Positions 8,893 to 17,753 of a DNA stretch of 64,000 bases are shown here, piece by piece. Source of the DNA: Streptomyces sp. NBC_01216 (GTDB taxonomy: Bacteria > Actinomycetota > Actinomycetes > Streptomycetales > Streptomycetaceae); the NCBI RefSeq assembly GCF_035994945.1, contig NZ_CP108677.1, positions 1,550,001-1,614,000 on the forward strand. The letters run 5' to 3'. The notes under the pieces were generated by a model. That model was not told where the DNA came from, made no database searches, and worked only from the letters and a program-made list of their open reading frames with translations. Both the position numbers and the translations under genes were made by a program. Position 1 is the stretch's first letter; each line of letters starts with the position of its first letter.

Positions 8893-10257
8893 GTGAGCAC
8901 CGCAGAGCTGCCCGATCCACGTGTCCGGCGCCGTCCCTTCCATCTGCTGGCCAAGCCGACGGGGGCGATCTGCAACCTGGACTGCACCTACTGCTTCTTC
9001 CTGTCCAAGGAGCTGCTGTACGAGGGCAGCAGGTTCCGGATGGCGGACGAGCTCCTGGACGCGTACATCAGGCAGCTGATCGAGGCGCACGGCCCGGCGC
9101 CCGAGGTCACGGTGGCGTGGCAGGGGGGTGAGCCGACGCTGATGGGTCTCGACTTCTTCCGCCGTTCCGTGGAGTACCAGCGCCGGTACGCCCGCCCCGG
9201 CCAGCGGATCGTCAACACCATCCAGACCAACGGCACGCTCATCGACGCCGCGTGGGCCCGCTTCTTCCGCGACAACGACTTCCTCGTCGGCCTGTCGATC
9301 GACGGCCCCCGCGCGCTCCACGACGCCTACCGGGTCGACAAGGGCGGCAAGCCCACCTTCGACCGCGTCATGAACGGGCTGGCTCAGCTGCGCGAGCACG
9401 GTGTGGAGTGGAACGCGCTGACCACGCTGCACGACGCCAACGCCGGACACGGCCGCGAGGTCTACGCCTTTCTGCGCGACGAGTGCGGCGCCGAGCACAT
9501 GCAGTTCATCCCGATCGTGGAGCGCGTCACCCCGCACGACCTGCCCCTGGCCGACGACGGCTGGGGCGCCCGCGCCACGGACCGTCCCCTGTACCGGCAG
9601 GAGGGCGACCGCGTCACCGACCGGTCGGTGACCGGGCAGCGGTACGGCCGGTTCCTCATCGACGTCTTCGAGGACTGGGTCCGCCACGACGTCGGCCGGG
9701 TCTACGTCCAGATGTTCGACGTGGCGCTGGCCAACTGGCACGGCGAGCCGCCCTCCCTGTGCGTGCACTCCAGGACCTGCGGCAGCGCCCTCGCCCTGGA
9801 ACACAACGGGGACCTGTACTCCTGCGACCACTTCGTCGAGCCGGAACACCTGCTCGGCAACATCGGCGACCGGCACCTGCTGGAGCTCGTCGACTCACCG
9901 CGGCAGCGGAAGTTCGGCCAGGACAAGTACGACACCCTGCCCCAGCACTGTCTCGACTGCGACGTCCGCTTCGCCTGCCACGGCGGCTGCCCCAAAGACC
10001 GCTTCGACACCACACCGGACGGCGAGCCGGGCCTCAACCACCTGTGCGACGGCTTCAAGGCGTTCTTCCACCACGTCGACCACCCGATGCGCACGATGAC
10101 CGGGCTGCTGCGTCAGGGACGGGCCCCCGCGCTCGTCATGCGCGAGTACCGGGAAGCCGACGCGCGACGGCCGCACAACGCCCCGTGCCCGTGCGGAGGG
10201 GGACGCAAGTGGGCCCGCTGTCACGGCAGGCCGGTCGTCACGGCGGGCCCGGGGTAG
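8893..10257 (+). CDS. Anaerobic-type sulfatase-maturating radical SAM enzyme (anSME-like) with SEC-C motif
   Basis: Radical SAM/SPASM enzyme that oxidises the sulfatase active-site Cys to formylglycine. Seen: [4Fe-4S] motif CNLDCTYC at residues 27-34, the glycine-rich strand AWQGGEPTLMG, conserved QTNGTLID and GLSIDGP, and SPASM cysteines in CGSALALEHNGDLYSCDHFV and CLDCDVRFACHGGC. The C-terminus adds a zinc-binding SEC-C motif (CPCGGGRKWARCHG). Starts possible at ATG 8812, GTG 8863 or GTG 8893; 8893 gives 454 aa and leaves the palindrome upstream, but ribosome sites are weak for all three. Its genetic partner is almost certainly the divergent arylsulfatase. Confidence 0.9.
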   Translation: MSTAELPDPRVRRRPFHLLAKPTGAICNLDCTYCFFLSKELLYEGSRFRMADELLDAYIRQLIEAHGPAPEVTVAWQGGEPTLMGLDFFRRSVEYQRRYARPGQRIVNTIQTNGTLIDAAWARFFRDNDFLVGLSIDGPRALHDAYRVDKGGKPTFDRVMNGLAQLREHGVEWNALTTLHDANAGHGREVYAFLRDECGAEHMQFIPIVERVTPHDLPLADDGWGARATDRPLYRQEGDRVTDRSVTGQRYGRFLIDVFEDWVRHDVGRVYVQMFDVALANWHGEPPSLCVHSRTCGSALALEHNGDLYSCDHFVEPEHLLGNIGDRHLLELVDSPRQRKFGQDKYDTLPQHCLDCDVRFACHGGCPKDRFDTTPDGEPGLNHLCDGFKAFFHHVDHPMRTMTGLLRQGRAPALVMREYREADARRPHNAPCPCGGGRKWARCHGRPVVTAGPG

Positions 10258-10303
10258 CGCCACACCCGACAGCCACGGGCGGCGCCCGACACGTCACGCA
10301 ACC

Positions 10304-10501
10304 TCACGGAGCGGTCCTGCGCATCTCCACCACGTGGAGTCCCAGCGACTGGAACCGCGCGAGCAGCCCGTAGAGATGCGCCTCGTCGACGACCTGGCCG
10401 AACAACAGGGTCTGTCCGGCCAGGACGCAGCTCTCCAACTCCGGAAACGCGTCGGTCATCGTCCTCGACATCTGTCCCTCGACGCGGATCTCGTATCGCA
10501 T
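10304..10501 (-). CDS. Conserved-looking small protein (65 aa)
   Basis: 65 aa starting MRYEIRVEGQMSRTMTDAFP and ending LQ-like LARFQSLGLHVVEMRRTAP. The alternation of hydrophobic residues suggests a small alpha/beta fold; no family name is known to me. ATG 10501 follows GAGGGA. High third-position GC supports coding. A third TCACCC-N5-GGGTGA site lies 74 nt upstream, almost the same distance as at the sulfatase, linking its expression to the sulfatase/maturase pair. It lies downstream of the LuxR-type gene on the same strand, with 114 nt between. Confidence 0.7.
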   Translation of the reverse strand: MRYEIRVEGQMSRTMTDAFPELESCVLAGQTLLFGQVVDEAHLYGLLARFQSLGLHVVEMRRTAP

Positions 10502-10575
10502 GAGCGCATCCCTCACGGGTGTGGTCCCTCCGGGCACCCTCCCGCCCATGGTGCGCCGTCGCACGGGTCGGATCA

Positions 10576-10592
10576 TCACCCCGGCGGGGTGA
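10576..10592. promoter_or_regulatory. TCACCC-N5-GGGTGA palindrome, 65-aa protein promoter
   Basis: TCACCC-cggcg-GGGTGA; the whole reads as a 17-bp palindrome TCACCCCGGCGGGGTGA. It sits between the LuxR-type gene stop and the 65-aa gene, 74 nt upstream of that ATG. Same element as at 8725 and 8842. Confidence 0.65.
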
Positions 10593-10615
10593 CATCACGC
10601 GAACACCGGACGGAG

Positions 10616-13312
10616 TCACAACAAGTCGAGTTCCCGGGCCCGGCGCACGGCCTCACTCCGCCGGGTCACCGCGAGTTTGCGGTAGATGTGCTTCAAGTGG
10701 GTCTTGACCGTGTTGACGGACAGGAAGAGCTCGGCGGCGATCTCGTCCGTCGACATCGTCTGCGCCAGCCGGCCCAGCACCTCGCGCTCGCGTTCGCTGA
10801 GCGGCTCGGTCACGGGAACGGGGCAGGGCTCGCCGGTGTCCACCGTGCGTAGCTCGGCGAACAGGCCGGTCGCCGGCCGGCCATGTGCCCGCCGCGGAGT
10901 CGGCCCGCGGTCGAGCAGTTCCCGAAGCCAGGGCCCGGCCTCCAGGAACGGGCGCGCCAAGCGCTCCGGCCGGGCGGCGGCCAGGGCGCGGGCGACAAGG
11001 TGCCTGGCCGCGGCCTCGTCGCCCAGCCCGCGGGCGGTCTCGGCCCGCACCAGCAGGGCCCGGACCGTGACGGCTGGTCCGTGGCCGCCTGGGCCGCGCA
11101 GCGTGTCGAGGAGGGAGCGTGCCCCTTCCTCGTCACCGGATGCCAGCCGGGCACGGGCCGAGGCGATCACGCACTCCGGTCCGGCGTCCGACCGCCCGGC
11201 CAGTGCCTCAGCCGCCGCGTGCGGGCGCCCCAGGGCCGTGTGCGCGGTGGCCGCGGCGAGCGCCATCTGGGCGTCCAGCCACGAAGGCATCTCCGTGGAC
11301 GGCGACTCCGGTATGCCGCCGAGGACCCGCAGAGCCCTGGCGGGGCTGCCCTCGGCGAGCAGCAGCCGTGAGCGGGTGACGGTCAGCCAGGCCGCCGCGA
11401 CCGGGTCGCGGGAGCAGGACGGTGACAGGGCCGCCCGGTGCACGTGAGTCCGGGCGGAGGCGAGTTCGTCGCGCTCGATCCCGACGGCCGCCAGCACCAG
11501 TTGTCCCAGCGAGGTACGCGCCGAGGACGGCACACCGGACCGCTCCGCCTCGACGACCGCCTGCCGCGCGTGTGCCTCGGCCCGCCCCGGCCACCCCTCC
11601 AGGAAGTCGATCAGTGCCAGGCACTCCAGGGAATCCTGCCGGGGAAGGGCCGTCGAGGGGGCGGCGGGCGCCTCCACGGCGGCGGACAGCGCCACCCGTG
11701 CGGCGCCGAAGCGGCCCGCCCGGAGTCGAGCCGAGCCCAGAGCGGCGAGCCTCAGCGTCCGGATCTCCGGGTGCGCCTCCAGACGCTCCGCGAGGACCTC
11801 CCGCGCGCCGATCTCCTCGGCGCGGCGGCCGGCGGTCTCGGCCGTCTCCGGCGAGCCGAGCAGCCGGCCGGCCAGCACCCGCAGCAACGCGCAGCTCAGA
11901 TGGGCCGCCGACGCGCCCCGTGCGTCGGCCGGGGGCAGGTGGGCCTCCGCACGGGACAGAGCCGTGAGACCGCGGTCGATGTCGTACCGAGCCAGTGCGC
12001 AGGCAGCGCGAACCAGGTCGGCGGCGGGGCCCGGCACGGACGACGGCATCGCGGTGAACAACTCGCCGAGACGGTCCGCGCCCAGCCCCGTGAAGAGTTG
12101 CCCGATCGCCAGGTCGTCGACGAGCCGGTCCGCAGCGAACGTCCAGTCCCCCGCGTCGGCGGCGTGTGGCAGAGCCTCCATGAGCAGTCCGGCATCGCTC
12201 AGCCAGCGGGCGGCCACGCCGTGCAGTGCGCGCTCCAGCCCAGGGTGCCGGGTGTTCAGATGAGCGCGCAGGATCTCGGCGAACAACGGATGGAGCCGGT
12301 ACCACCCGTGACCGATCCGCTCGACGAACGCGTTCGCGCGCTCCAGTTCCGCGAGGACGGGACCGCCGTCCTCGCGTCCGGTGAGGGCGTCCGCCAGTGC
12401 CGGATGGACCCGCGCACAGACACTGATCCGCAGCAGCAGGTCCTGGCTCATGACGGATTGGGTGTGCAGCACCTCGGACAGCAGGAAGTCCGCGACCGCG
12501 CTCTGCCCCGTCTCGAACTCCTTCAGGAAACGCTCCGGGTCCTCCGCCCGCTGCGCCGCGAGGACGCACAGCCGCAGCCCCGCGGCCCACCCACCGGTCC
12601 GCTCGGTCAGCTTGCGGATGCCCTCGTCCGAGAGGGACATCCCGTGCCGACGCACCAGAACACCCGTCTCCTCGGGCCGGAACGCCAGGTCGGCACCGCG
12701 GATGTCGGTCACCTCGCCGGCGGCCCGGTACCGGTGCAGCGGCAGCAGCGGCTCCGTACGGCTGACGAGGACCAGGCGCAGCCCCGCGCCGGCGTGGTGG
12801 AGCACGAACCGCAACCCCTCGGCGACCTCCGGCGCGGACATCCGCTCGAACTCGTCGAGAACGAGGATCACCGGCTCGGTGCGGCCGTTCAGGTAGGCCG
12901 CGAGCCGGGACAGGAGCAGGTCGTCGACCCCGTCGGGGCGAACGGGACTGCCGATACCGTCGGGGAGGGCGACCCCTCGGTGGCGCAGGGCCTCCAGTAC
13001 GTAGGCCCAGAAGATCCCCGGGTCGTTGTCCCCGGACTCGACCGTCAGCCACACCAGCCGGCCCGGCAGGGATGGCCGGCCGGCCCAGTCCGCGACCAGC
13101 AACGTCTTGCCCGCCCCCGCCGGCCCGTTGACCAGCACCAAGCGCCCGGGACCGGACAGGGCCCGAGTGAGACGCTCGGTCACGCGGCGCCTGCGGACGA
13201 ACACTCCGGGCACCCTGGGGACGGCGAACCGCGCGGCGAGAACGGGCTCGCCGTTCGGCGTCAGGGCCCCGGCGGCGCCTTCGCGGGCAGAGCCGCGGGA
13301 TCTGTGGGGCAT
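10616..13312 (-). CDS. Large ATP-binding LuxR-family (LAL/MalT-like) transcriptional regulator
   Basis: 898 aa. Walker A GPAGAGKT at residues 63-70, NTPase Walker B-like VILVLDEFERM, a long TPR-like helical middle region rich in Ala/Leu/Arg, and a C-terminal LuxR helix-turn-helix (LSEREREVLGRLAQTMSTDE...NTVKTHLKHIYRKL, about 834-898). This is the MalT/LAL layout, in which an inducer and ATP control DNA binding. ATG 13312 is chosen because upstream in-frame codons have poor coding character; the ribosome site GGTGAG is weak. It lies 100 nt downstream of the SpoIIE-type phosphatase gene and could be co-transcribed. Candidate regulator of the nearby sulfatase genes, by position only. Confidence 0.9.
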   Translation of the reverse strand: MPHRSRGSAREGAAGALTPNGEPVLAARFAVPRVPGVFVRRRRVTERLTRALSGPGRLVLVNGPAGAGKTLLVADWAGRPSLPGRLVWLTVESGDNDPGIFWAYVLEALRHRGVALPDGIGSPVRPDGVDDLLLSRLAAYLNGRTEPVILVLDEFERMSAPEVAEGLRFVLHHAGAGLRLVLVSRTEPLLPLHRYRAAGEVTDIRGADLAFRPEETGVLVRRHGMSLSDEGIRKLTERTGGWAAGLRLCVLAAQRAEDPERFLKEFETGQSAVADFLLSEVLHTQSVMSQDLLLRISVCARVHPALADALTGREDGGPVLAELERANAFVERIGHGWYRLHPLFAEILRAHLNTRHPGLERALHGVAARWLSDAGLLMEALPHAADAGDWTFAADRLVDDLAIGQLFTGLGADRLGELFTAMPSSVPGPAADLVRAACALARYDIDRGLTALSRAEAHLPPADARGASAAHLSCALLRVLAGRLLGSPETAETAGRRAEEIGAREVLAERLEAHPEIRTLRLAALGSARLRAGRFGAARVALSAAVEAPAAPSTALPRQDSLECLALIDFLEGWPGRAEAHARQAVVEAERSGVPSSARTSLGQLVLAAVGIERDELASARTHVHRAALSPSCSRDPVAAAWLTVTRSRLLLAEGSPARALRVLGGIPESPSTEMPSWLDAQMALAAATAHTALGRPHAAAEALAGRSDAGPECVIASARARLASGDEEGARSLLDTLRGPGGHGPAVTVRALLVRAETARGLGDEAAARHLVARALAAARPERLARPFLEAGPWLRELLDRGPTPRRAHGRPATGLFAELRTVDTGEPCPVPVTEPLSEREREVLGRLAQTMSTDEIAAELFLSVNTVKTHLKHIYRKLAVTRRSEAVRRARELDLL

Positions 13313-13412
13313 GGCACTCACCACGTTGGCAGAACTGCCCGAAGAATCAAATCGGACATGGTTCCGATTCCGGTTCCACCGCGGCGCGGCTCTGACTCCC
13401 GACGCCACGGGG

Positions 13413-14645
13413 TCACAGGCGGATGAGGACCAGCGCCGTGTCGTCGGTGTTCCCGGTGGGTGGGAGCAGGTCGGCCAGAAGGGCATCGGCCAGCGCCTCG
13501 AGGTCGGCTCGCCCGTGGTGGACGAGGGAGTCGGCGAGGCGCGCGAGGCCGACGTCGATGTCCTCGGTACGGCGTTCGATCAGACCGTCGGAGTAGAGGA
13601 CCAGCGTGGCTCCCTCGGCGAAGGCCGTACTGGCCTCCGGCCGCGAGACGTTCTCGAGGCCCGCGCCGAGCGGCGGATCGGTCGCCTGGTCGAGGAAGAC
13701 CACGGTGCCGCCGGGGTGGAGCAGGGCGGGCGGAGGGTGGCCGGCACAGCTGTACGTGAGGGTGTGGGTGCCCCAGTCGATGAAGATCTTCACCACCGTG
13801 GTGGACTCGGCACCGTCGACATGGCGGGCATAGAGGCCGAGTGCCTCCAGAGCCCTGGCCGGGCCGTCGGTGACACGGGCGGCCGCGCTCAGCGCGCTGC
13901 GCAGCTGGCCCATGACGCAGGCCGCTTCCAGGCCATGGCCGACGACGTCTCCGACAGCGACCGCGATACGGTCACCCGGCAGGTCGACCAGGTCATACCA
14001 GTCACCGCAGACGTTCAGGGTCCCGACGGCAGGCCGGTAGCGGACCGCTGCCCGGTGGTGACCGACGGGTGGGGGGGCCGGCAGCATCGCCGCCTGCAGG
14101 GCCAGGGCGACCTCGCGGTCACGCTCCTGCGCCCGGCGCAGACGCTCGTTGATCTCCTGCAGTTCGCGTGAGCGGGTGTAGAGCTCGGCCTCCAGCACGC
14201 GGGCCCGGCTGCTGTCCCTGTCCGTCTCGCCGCGGGCATGGATGAGCTCGGTGATCTCCTCCACCCGGTGCAGGATCAGCACCACCCGTCCGTCCGGACC
14301 CAGCACGGGTGCGTTGACCGGGCTCCAGTAGTGCTCCACCCAGTGGCCGGGCCGCTCGGGGTCCTCGATGTCATAGCGAAGCAGCGCCATCGTGTCGCGC
14401 TCGCCGGTGGCCACCACGCGCTGCATCGACGCCTGGGTCTCCCGCATGCCGGCCGAGGCCGGGTCGTTGGGGTTCTCGGGGAAGACATCGAAGATGTACC
14501 GCCCCAGCAGCTGCTCGCGGGTGCGCCCGGTCAGCCGGAGGAAGTCCTCGTTGGCGTCGGCGTACACCAGGTCAGGAGTGAGCAGAGCCACCATGCCCGG
14601 CAGGGCGTGGAAGATCGTCGCGTAGTCGATCTGCGACTTTCCCAT
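13413..14645 (-). CDS. PAS-domain SpoIIE-type PP2C phosphatase
   Basis: 410 aa. PAS sensor at about 5-150 (IFHALPGMVALLTPDLVYADANEDF, then LLRYDIEDPERPGHWVEHYW as the PAC part), a short coiled coil (about 165-190, RELQEINERLRRAQERDREVA), then a PPM/SpoIIE phosphatase domain with GDWYDLVDLPGDRIAVAVGDVVGHG, DGLIERR and the metal motif GNTDDTALV. Such Streptomyces proteins dephosphorylate anti-anti-sigma factors in response to signals. No anti-sigma or STAS gene is next to it. ATG 14645 follows GAGGTGGGCAC. It heads a possible two-gene unit with the LuxR-type regulator. Confidence 0.92.
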   Translation of the reverse strand: MGKSQIDYATIFHALPGMVALLTPDLVYADANEDFLRLTGRTREQLLGRYIFDVFPENPNDPASAGMRETQASMQRVVATGERDTMALLRYDIEDPERPGHWVEHYWSPVNAPVLGPDGRVVLILHRVEEITELIHARGETDRDSSRARVLEAELYTRSRELQEINERLRRAQERDREVALALQAAMLPAPPPVGHHRAAVRYRPAVGTLNVCGDWYDLVDLPGDRIAVAVGDVVGHGLEAACVMGQLRSALSAAARVTDGPARALEALGLYARHVDGAESTTVVKIFIDWGTHTLTYSCAGHPPPALLHPGGTVVFLDQATDPPLGAGLENVSRPEASTAFAEGATLVLYSDGLIERRTEDIDVGLARLADSLVHHGRADLEALADALLADLLPPTGNTDDTALVLIRL

Positions 14646-14944
14646 GTGCCCACCTCGGCGCCGACCGTCTCCGTTCTCATGGTCATTCTCCACGACAGGA
14701 GACGCAAGGGGACCAGGCCGCCGCTCCCCAGGGGGACCGCCGGCGGCGGTCAGTGGTCGGGGTTGGCCGTGGTGACGCCGCGCCGGGTGTGCGGGCGCTG
14801 GAGGCGGGGGCGACTTCGGCGAGGACTCGGGTGACGGCGGGTGAGTGGTCCACGCTTCCCCTTGACACATCCACGTCCCGGAAACGGCAACGAACGTCGC
14901 CAGGATCGGGCCGTGATCGCACGCTGTGGGCGGAGGTGGTCACC

Positions 14945-15090
14945 GTGAACGATGTGATCGACGGAAACGGGACGAACAGCGACGCACGGAACGGTTCCGT
15001 GTACGACGTGGTGGTCGGTGCCGGGGCCGGTGGCCTGAACGCGGCCCTGGTACCCGGCCGCGGAGCGGCCCCCGCACGCCCCTCGCGGGG
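14945..15090 (+). pseudogene. N-terminal remnant of FAD-dependent oxidoreductase
   Basis: An intact start (GGAGGT at 14932-14937, GTG 14945) leads into a signature YDVVVGAGAGGLNAALVPGR, the FAD-binding GxGxxG region of thioredoxin-reductase-like NAD(P)/FAD oxidoreductases. After about 45 codons the similarity stops and the frame runs into sequence without coding character. The body of the protein (about 300 residues) is gone, so this is a truncated pseudogene whose promoter and ribosome site may still work. Confidence 0.7.
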
Positions 15091-15200
15091 TGCGTCACCC
15101 GGCGACCGGCCGAGCTCGCGCTCCACACGGCGTACACGGGCTCCGCACGTCATGCCGCCCACGAGGTCCGTGACGGCGCCGGTCCGGAGCTCCGCGCTGG

Positions 15201-15413
15201 TCAGTGGCCGCCCGAGTGGTGCCCGGGAGTCGCGTCGCCCTGCCCGGGGCCGGACGACGCGGGGCCCACGATGCCGGGCGCGACGGGCCCGACCGCCGCA
15301 CCCGCCGCGTAGGCACCGACGAACACCACGCCCAGCAGGAGGAGGAACCCGCACACCGCGAGCGGTGGCGGGAAGCGGGGGAACACCCTCGTACGAACCG
15401 GCCTGTGGTCCAC
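15201..15413 (-). CDS. Small single-pass membrane protein with His-rich tail
   Basis: 70 aa. A hydrophobic segment at about 16-40 (PPLAVCGFLLLLGVVFVGAY) is followed by GAAVGPVAPGI and a Gly/Pro/His tail ending HHSGGH. The GTG at 15413 is chosen because CGGAGG lies eight bases upstream; a GTG at 15554 would add 47 codons spanning the palindrome and promoter-like sequence. The His tail and position next to a PepSY protein suggest a metal-related envelope role, inferred only. Confidence 0.65.
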   Translation of the reverse strand: MDHRPVRTRVFPRFPPPLAVCGFLLLLGVVFVGAYAAGAAVGPVAPGIVGPASSGPGQGDATPGHHSGGH

Positions 15414-15498
15414 GGCAACGGCCTCCGGTCGCGACCCGTCCCGTCGACGGGGGTACGCCAGGAGTCGGATACCGGGGAGGGGTAGTTCCCCCGACAGG

Positions 15499-15518
15499 GG
15501 AGTGACGTGAGTCACTCC
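15499..15518. promoter_or_regulatory. Palindrome GGAGTGAC-N4-GTCACTCC
   Basis: Perfect 8+8 inverted repeat in the gap between the PepSY gene and the small membrane protein gene, about 85 nt upstream of the latter's GTG. A close relative, AGAGTGAC-N5-GTCACTCT, lies at 57928. Possibly an operator. Confidence 0.45.
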
Positions 15519-15578
15519 GCCCGGAGGCGGGTCCCGGTCACGGCCCGGGGCCACACGGGGTGGACCCGGGCCGGGGCG

Positions 15579-17033
15579 TCACACCGCGCGGGCGCGCCGC
15601 GCCAGGGCGACGGCGACGTCGGCAACCAGGAACGCGGCCAGGGTGACGCCGAGGAGGGGCAGCGCCCAGCCGAGTGCGATCACGAGCGGGACGCCGATGA
15701 CCAGCACGGGCAGCGGGAGCTGCCGCCAGGTCCCGCGCGCGGGAGCCTTGCCGACAGGTGCGGAGCGGTCCTCGCGGGTGGGGCGGCGCTGCCACCACAT
15801 GCGGTAGCCCCAGAAGGTCACCGCGATCAGTCCGACGGCGATCAGGGCGAGCAGGATCTGGTTGACGATCCCGAACAGCACGCCCATGTGCCCCTGGACG
15901 CCGAGCTTGGTCAGCTTGGCGAGGACCGGGTAGTCGGCCCAGCGCACGTGCGAGGTGACCGCACCCTTGGCACCCTTGGCTACGTCCACCGCCACACGGT
16001 CGTAGTGGACCGGCCACACGTTGTCGGACTGCGCCACCACCCAGCCGCCGGCGGCGTCGACGGGCGGGGTCAGGGTGACGGTGCCACCGAGACCGGCGTT
16101 CCGAGCCGTCTCCAGCGCCTTGTCGAAGTCCGCCGGGTCCGCCCGCGGGCTCTGCCCGGACATGTCGTGTCCGGCGTGGCCGGCGTGCTCGTCGCCGCCC
16201 GCCGCCGGGGCCGGGGCGTCGGGCAGCTGAGTGTCCAGTTCCGGGGCATGGCCCTCGGCGGCGTCGAGGACCTGGCCGAAACGCTCACCGGCGTAGTGGG
16301 ACCAGGTCAGACCGGTCGCGCTCAGGAAGAACAGGCCCAGGGCGAGCCACACGCCGGTCGCGGCGTGGAAACCACGGGTGCGGCGCACGCCGCGGGCGGT
16401 GCGGTCGGGCAGCAGGACGCCGCGCGCCGACCTGGCCCGCTGCCCGCGGTCGCGGCCGATCCACAGCACCAGGCCGCCGGCGACGATCACCCACAGCCAG
16501 CTCGCCGCGACCTCGGAGTAGAGCCGGCCGAACTCCCCGAGGTGCAGGTTGCGGTGCAGGTCGTCCAGCCAGGTGGTCGCCGGGGTGGAACCGAACCAGG
16601 TGGTCAGTTCTCCCTTCACCTCGGCCGTGTACGGGTCGACGAAGACGGTCCGCTGCTTCTCCCCGAGCTCCGGGAGGGACAGGACGACCCGCGTGGTGTC
16701 CTCCGGGCCCGGCGGGGTGACCACCGAGTCCAGGGCGCCCTCGGGGTGGACGGCCCGGGCGGCGACTATCTGCTCCGACAGCGGCAGGACCCGCTCGCCG
16801 GCCTTCTCCACCCGCAGCTGGTCGCCGTAGAGGAGCTGGTCGAGCTGCGGAGTGAAGGCGTAGAGGAGGCCGGTCACGGCCGCGACGAAAAGGAACGGGG
16901 CGACGAACACCCCGGCGTAGAAGTGGAGCCGGACGAGCAGGGCGCGCACGCCCTGCCGGGACCGGCCGGCGGGCGCCGCCCCGGGCGCTCCGGAGGGGTC
17001 TCTCGGTCTGGTCGTCTCGGTGGCTGAAGACAT
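15579..17033 (-). CDS. PepSY-associated transmembrane protein
   Basis: 484 aa membrane protein of the PepSY-TM (DUF2271/iron-regulated reductase-like) group. First membrane helix at about 31-55 (LLVRLHFYAGVFVAPFLFVA), extracellular PepSY part with TVFVDPYTAEVKGEL and the His pair DLHRNLHLGEFGRLY, further helices at WLWVIVAGGLVLWIGRD, GVWLALGLFFLSATGLTW, a His/Met loop DEHAGHAGHDMSG, LGVQGHMGVLFGIVNQ and two terminal helices. Conserved His residues in the helices could bind haem, as in related siderophore-iron reductases. ATG 17033 follows GGAG. It is flanked by two His-rich membrane proteins and faces a metal ABC transporter, so a metal-reduction or uptake role is plausible. Confidence 0.85.
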   Translation of the reverse strand: MSSATETTRPRDPSGAPGAAPAGRSRQGVRALLVRLHFYAGVFVAPFLFVAAVTGLLYAFTPQLDQLLYGDQLRVEKAGERVLPLSEQIVAARAVHPEGALDSVVTPPGPEDTTRVVLSLPELGEKQRTVFVDPYTAEVKGELTTWFGSTPATTWLDDLHRNLHLGEFGRLYSEVAASWLWVIVAGGLVLWIGRDRGQRARSARGVLLPDRTARGVRRTRGFHAATGVWLALGLFFLSATGLTWSHYAGERFGQVLDAAEGHAPELDTQLPDAPAPAAGGDEHAGHAGHDMSGQSPRADPADFDKALETARNAGLGGTVTLTPPVDAAGGWVVAQSDNVWPVHYDRVAVDVAKGAKGAVTSHVRWADYPVLAKLTKLGVQGHMGVLFGIVNQILLALIAVGLIAVTFWGYRMWWQRRPTREDRSAPVGKAPARGTWRQLPLPVLVIGVPLVIALGWALPLLGVTLAAFLVADVAVALARRARAV

Positions 17034-17122
17034 GGGTGTGCTCCAGGGGGAGGTACGGGAACCGCACCGGACGCACGGGGCGCCGCCGGTACGGGAAGGG
17101 CCGCCGGGTACGGCGGTGACGA

Positions 17123-17753
17123 TCAGGCGTGCGTCGCCCGGGGAGGGCCGCGCCGGGAGCGGGCGCGTGCGAGCAGGGCCCCGCGCGGGGCGGGCAGGGT
17201 GTCGTCGGGCTCCGCGCCCGGCCGCTCGGGAAGGACCGGCACCGTCACCGGTACGAAAGCGCGCGGGAGCGGCGGCAGGAGCAGACGGGACAGGCGCCCC
17301 AGGACGCGCTCGCCGTGGATCAGGAACACCGCCGCGCCGAGCGCCGCGAGCGTGTGGGCCAGCGTCATGCCCGTGTCCACGGAATGCCCGGACGCCCCCG
17401 GGCCGGCCGGCATGCCGTGGTGCCCGGGGTGGCCCATGTGCTCCACGCGCTCCCCGCCGGGCGACGTCGTGGCGTCGCCGTGGCCGCCGGTCATGGCGTG
17501 GAAGACGAGGTGCAGGACGCTCTGGGCGAGGCCGAGGGTCACGACGGTGGCCGCGAAGCGGTGACGGCGCATCGCCGAGAGCGCGCCGCACACGACCGCC
17601 GGCACGGCGAAGAGCCCCGCGAGAGCGGTCGCGCCGGGCAGCCGTCCCCCCCGCCGCCACGTGCCCGGCGGCACCCAGCAGCAGGCATGCGGAGGACCCG
17701 AGCAGACCCGCCCAGGTCCGCCTCAGCCAGTTCCCGGGTCCGCGCACGGCCAC
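17123..17753 (-). pseudogene. His/Met-rich membrane protein with homopolymer frameshift
   Basis: Two overlapping minus-strand frames together give one sensible protein: GTG 17753 opens VAVRGPGNWLRRTWAGLLGS then ACLLLGAAGHVAAGG, and the other frame continues RLPGATALAGLFAVPAVVCG through LGLAQSVLHLVFHAM to a stop at 17123. They meet at a run of seven C (17646-17652, G on the coding strand); six would restore a single frame of about 209 codons. The joined product has about four membrane helices and a His/Met-rich loop (EHMGHPGHHGMPAG). Either a real frameshift, slippage-controlled expression, or a sequencing error. Upstream neighbour of the PepSY gene. Confidence 0.65.

Noticed and set aside
11438..13426. 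Plus-strand 662-codon frame
   Set aside because: Antisense to the LuxR-type regulator, which has Walker A and HTH motifs in the other orientation.
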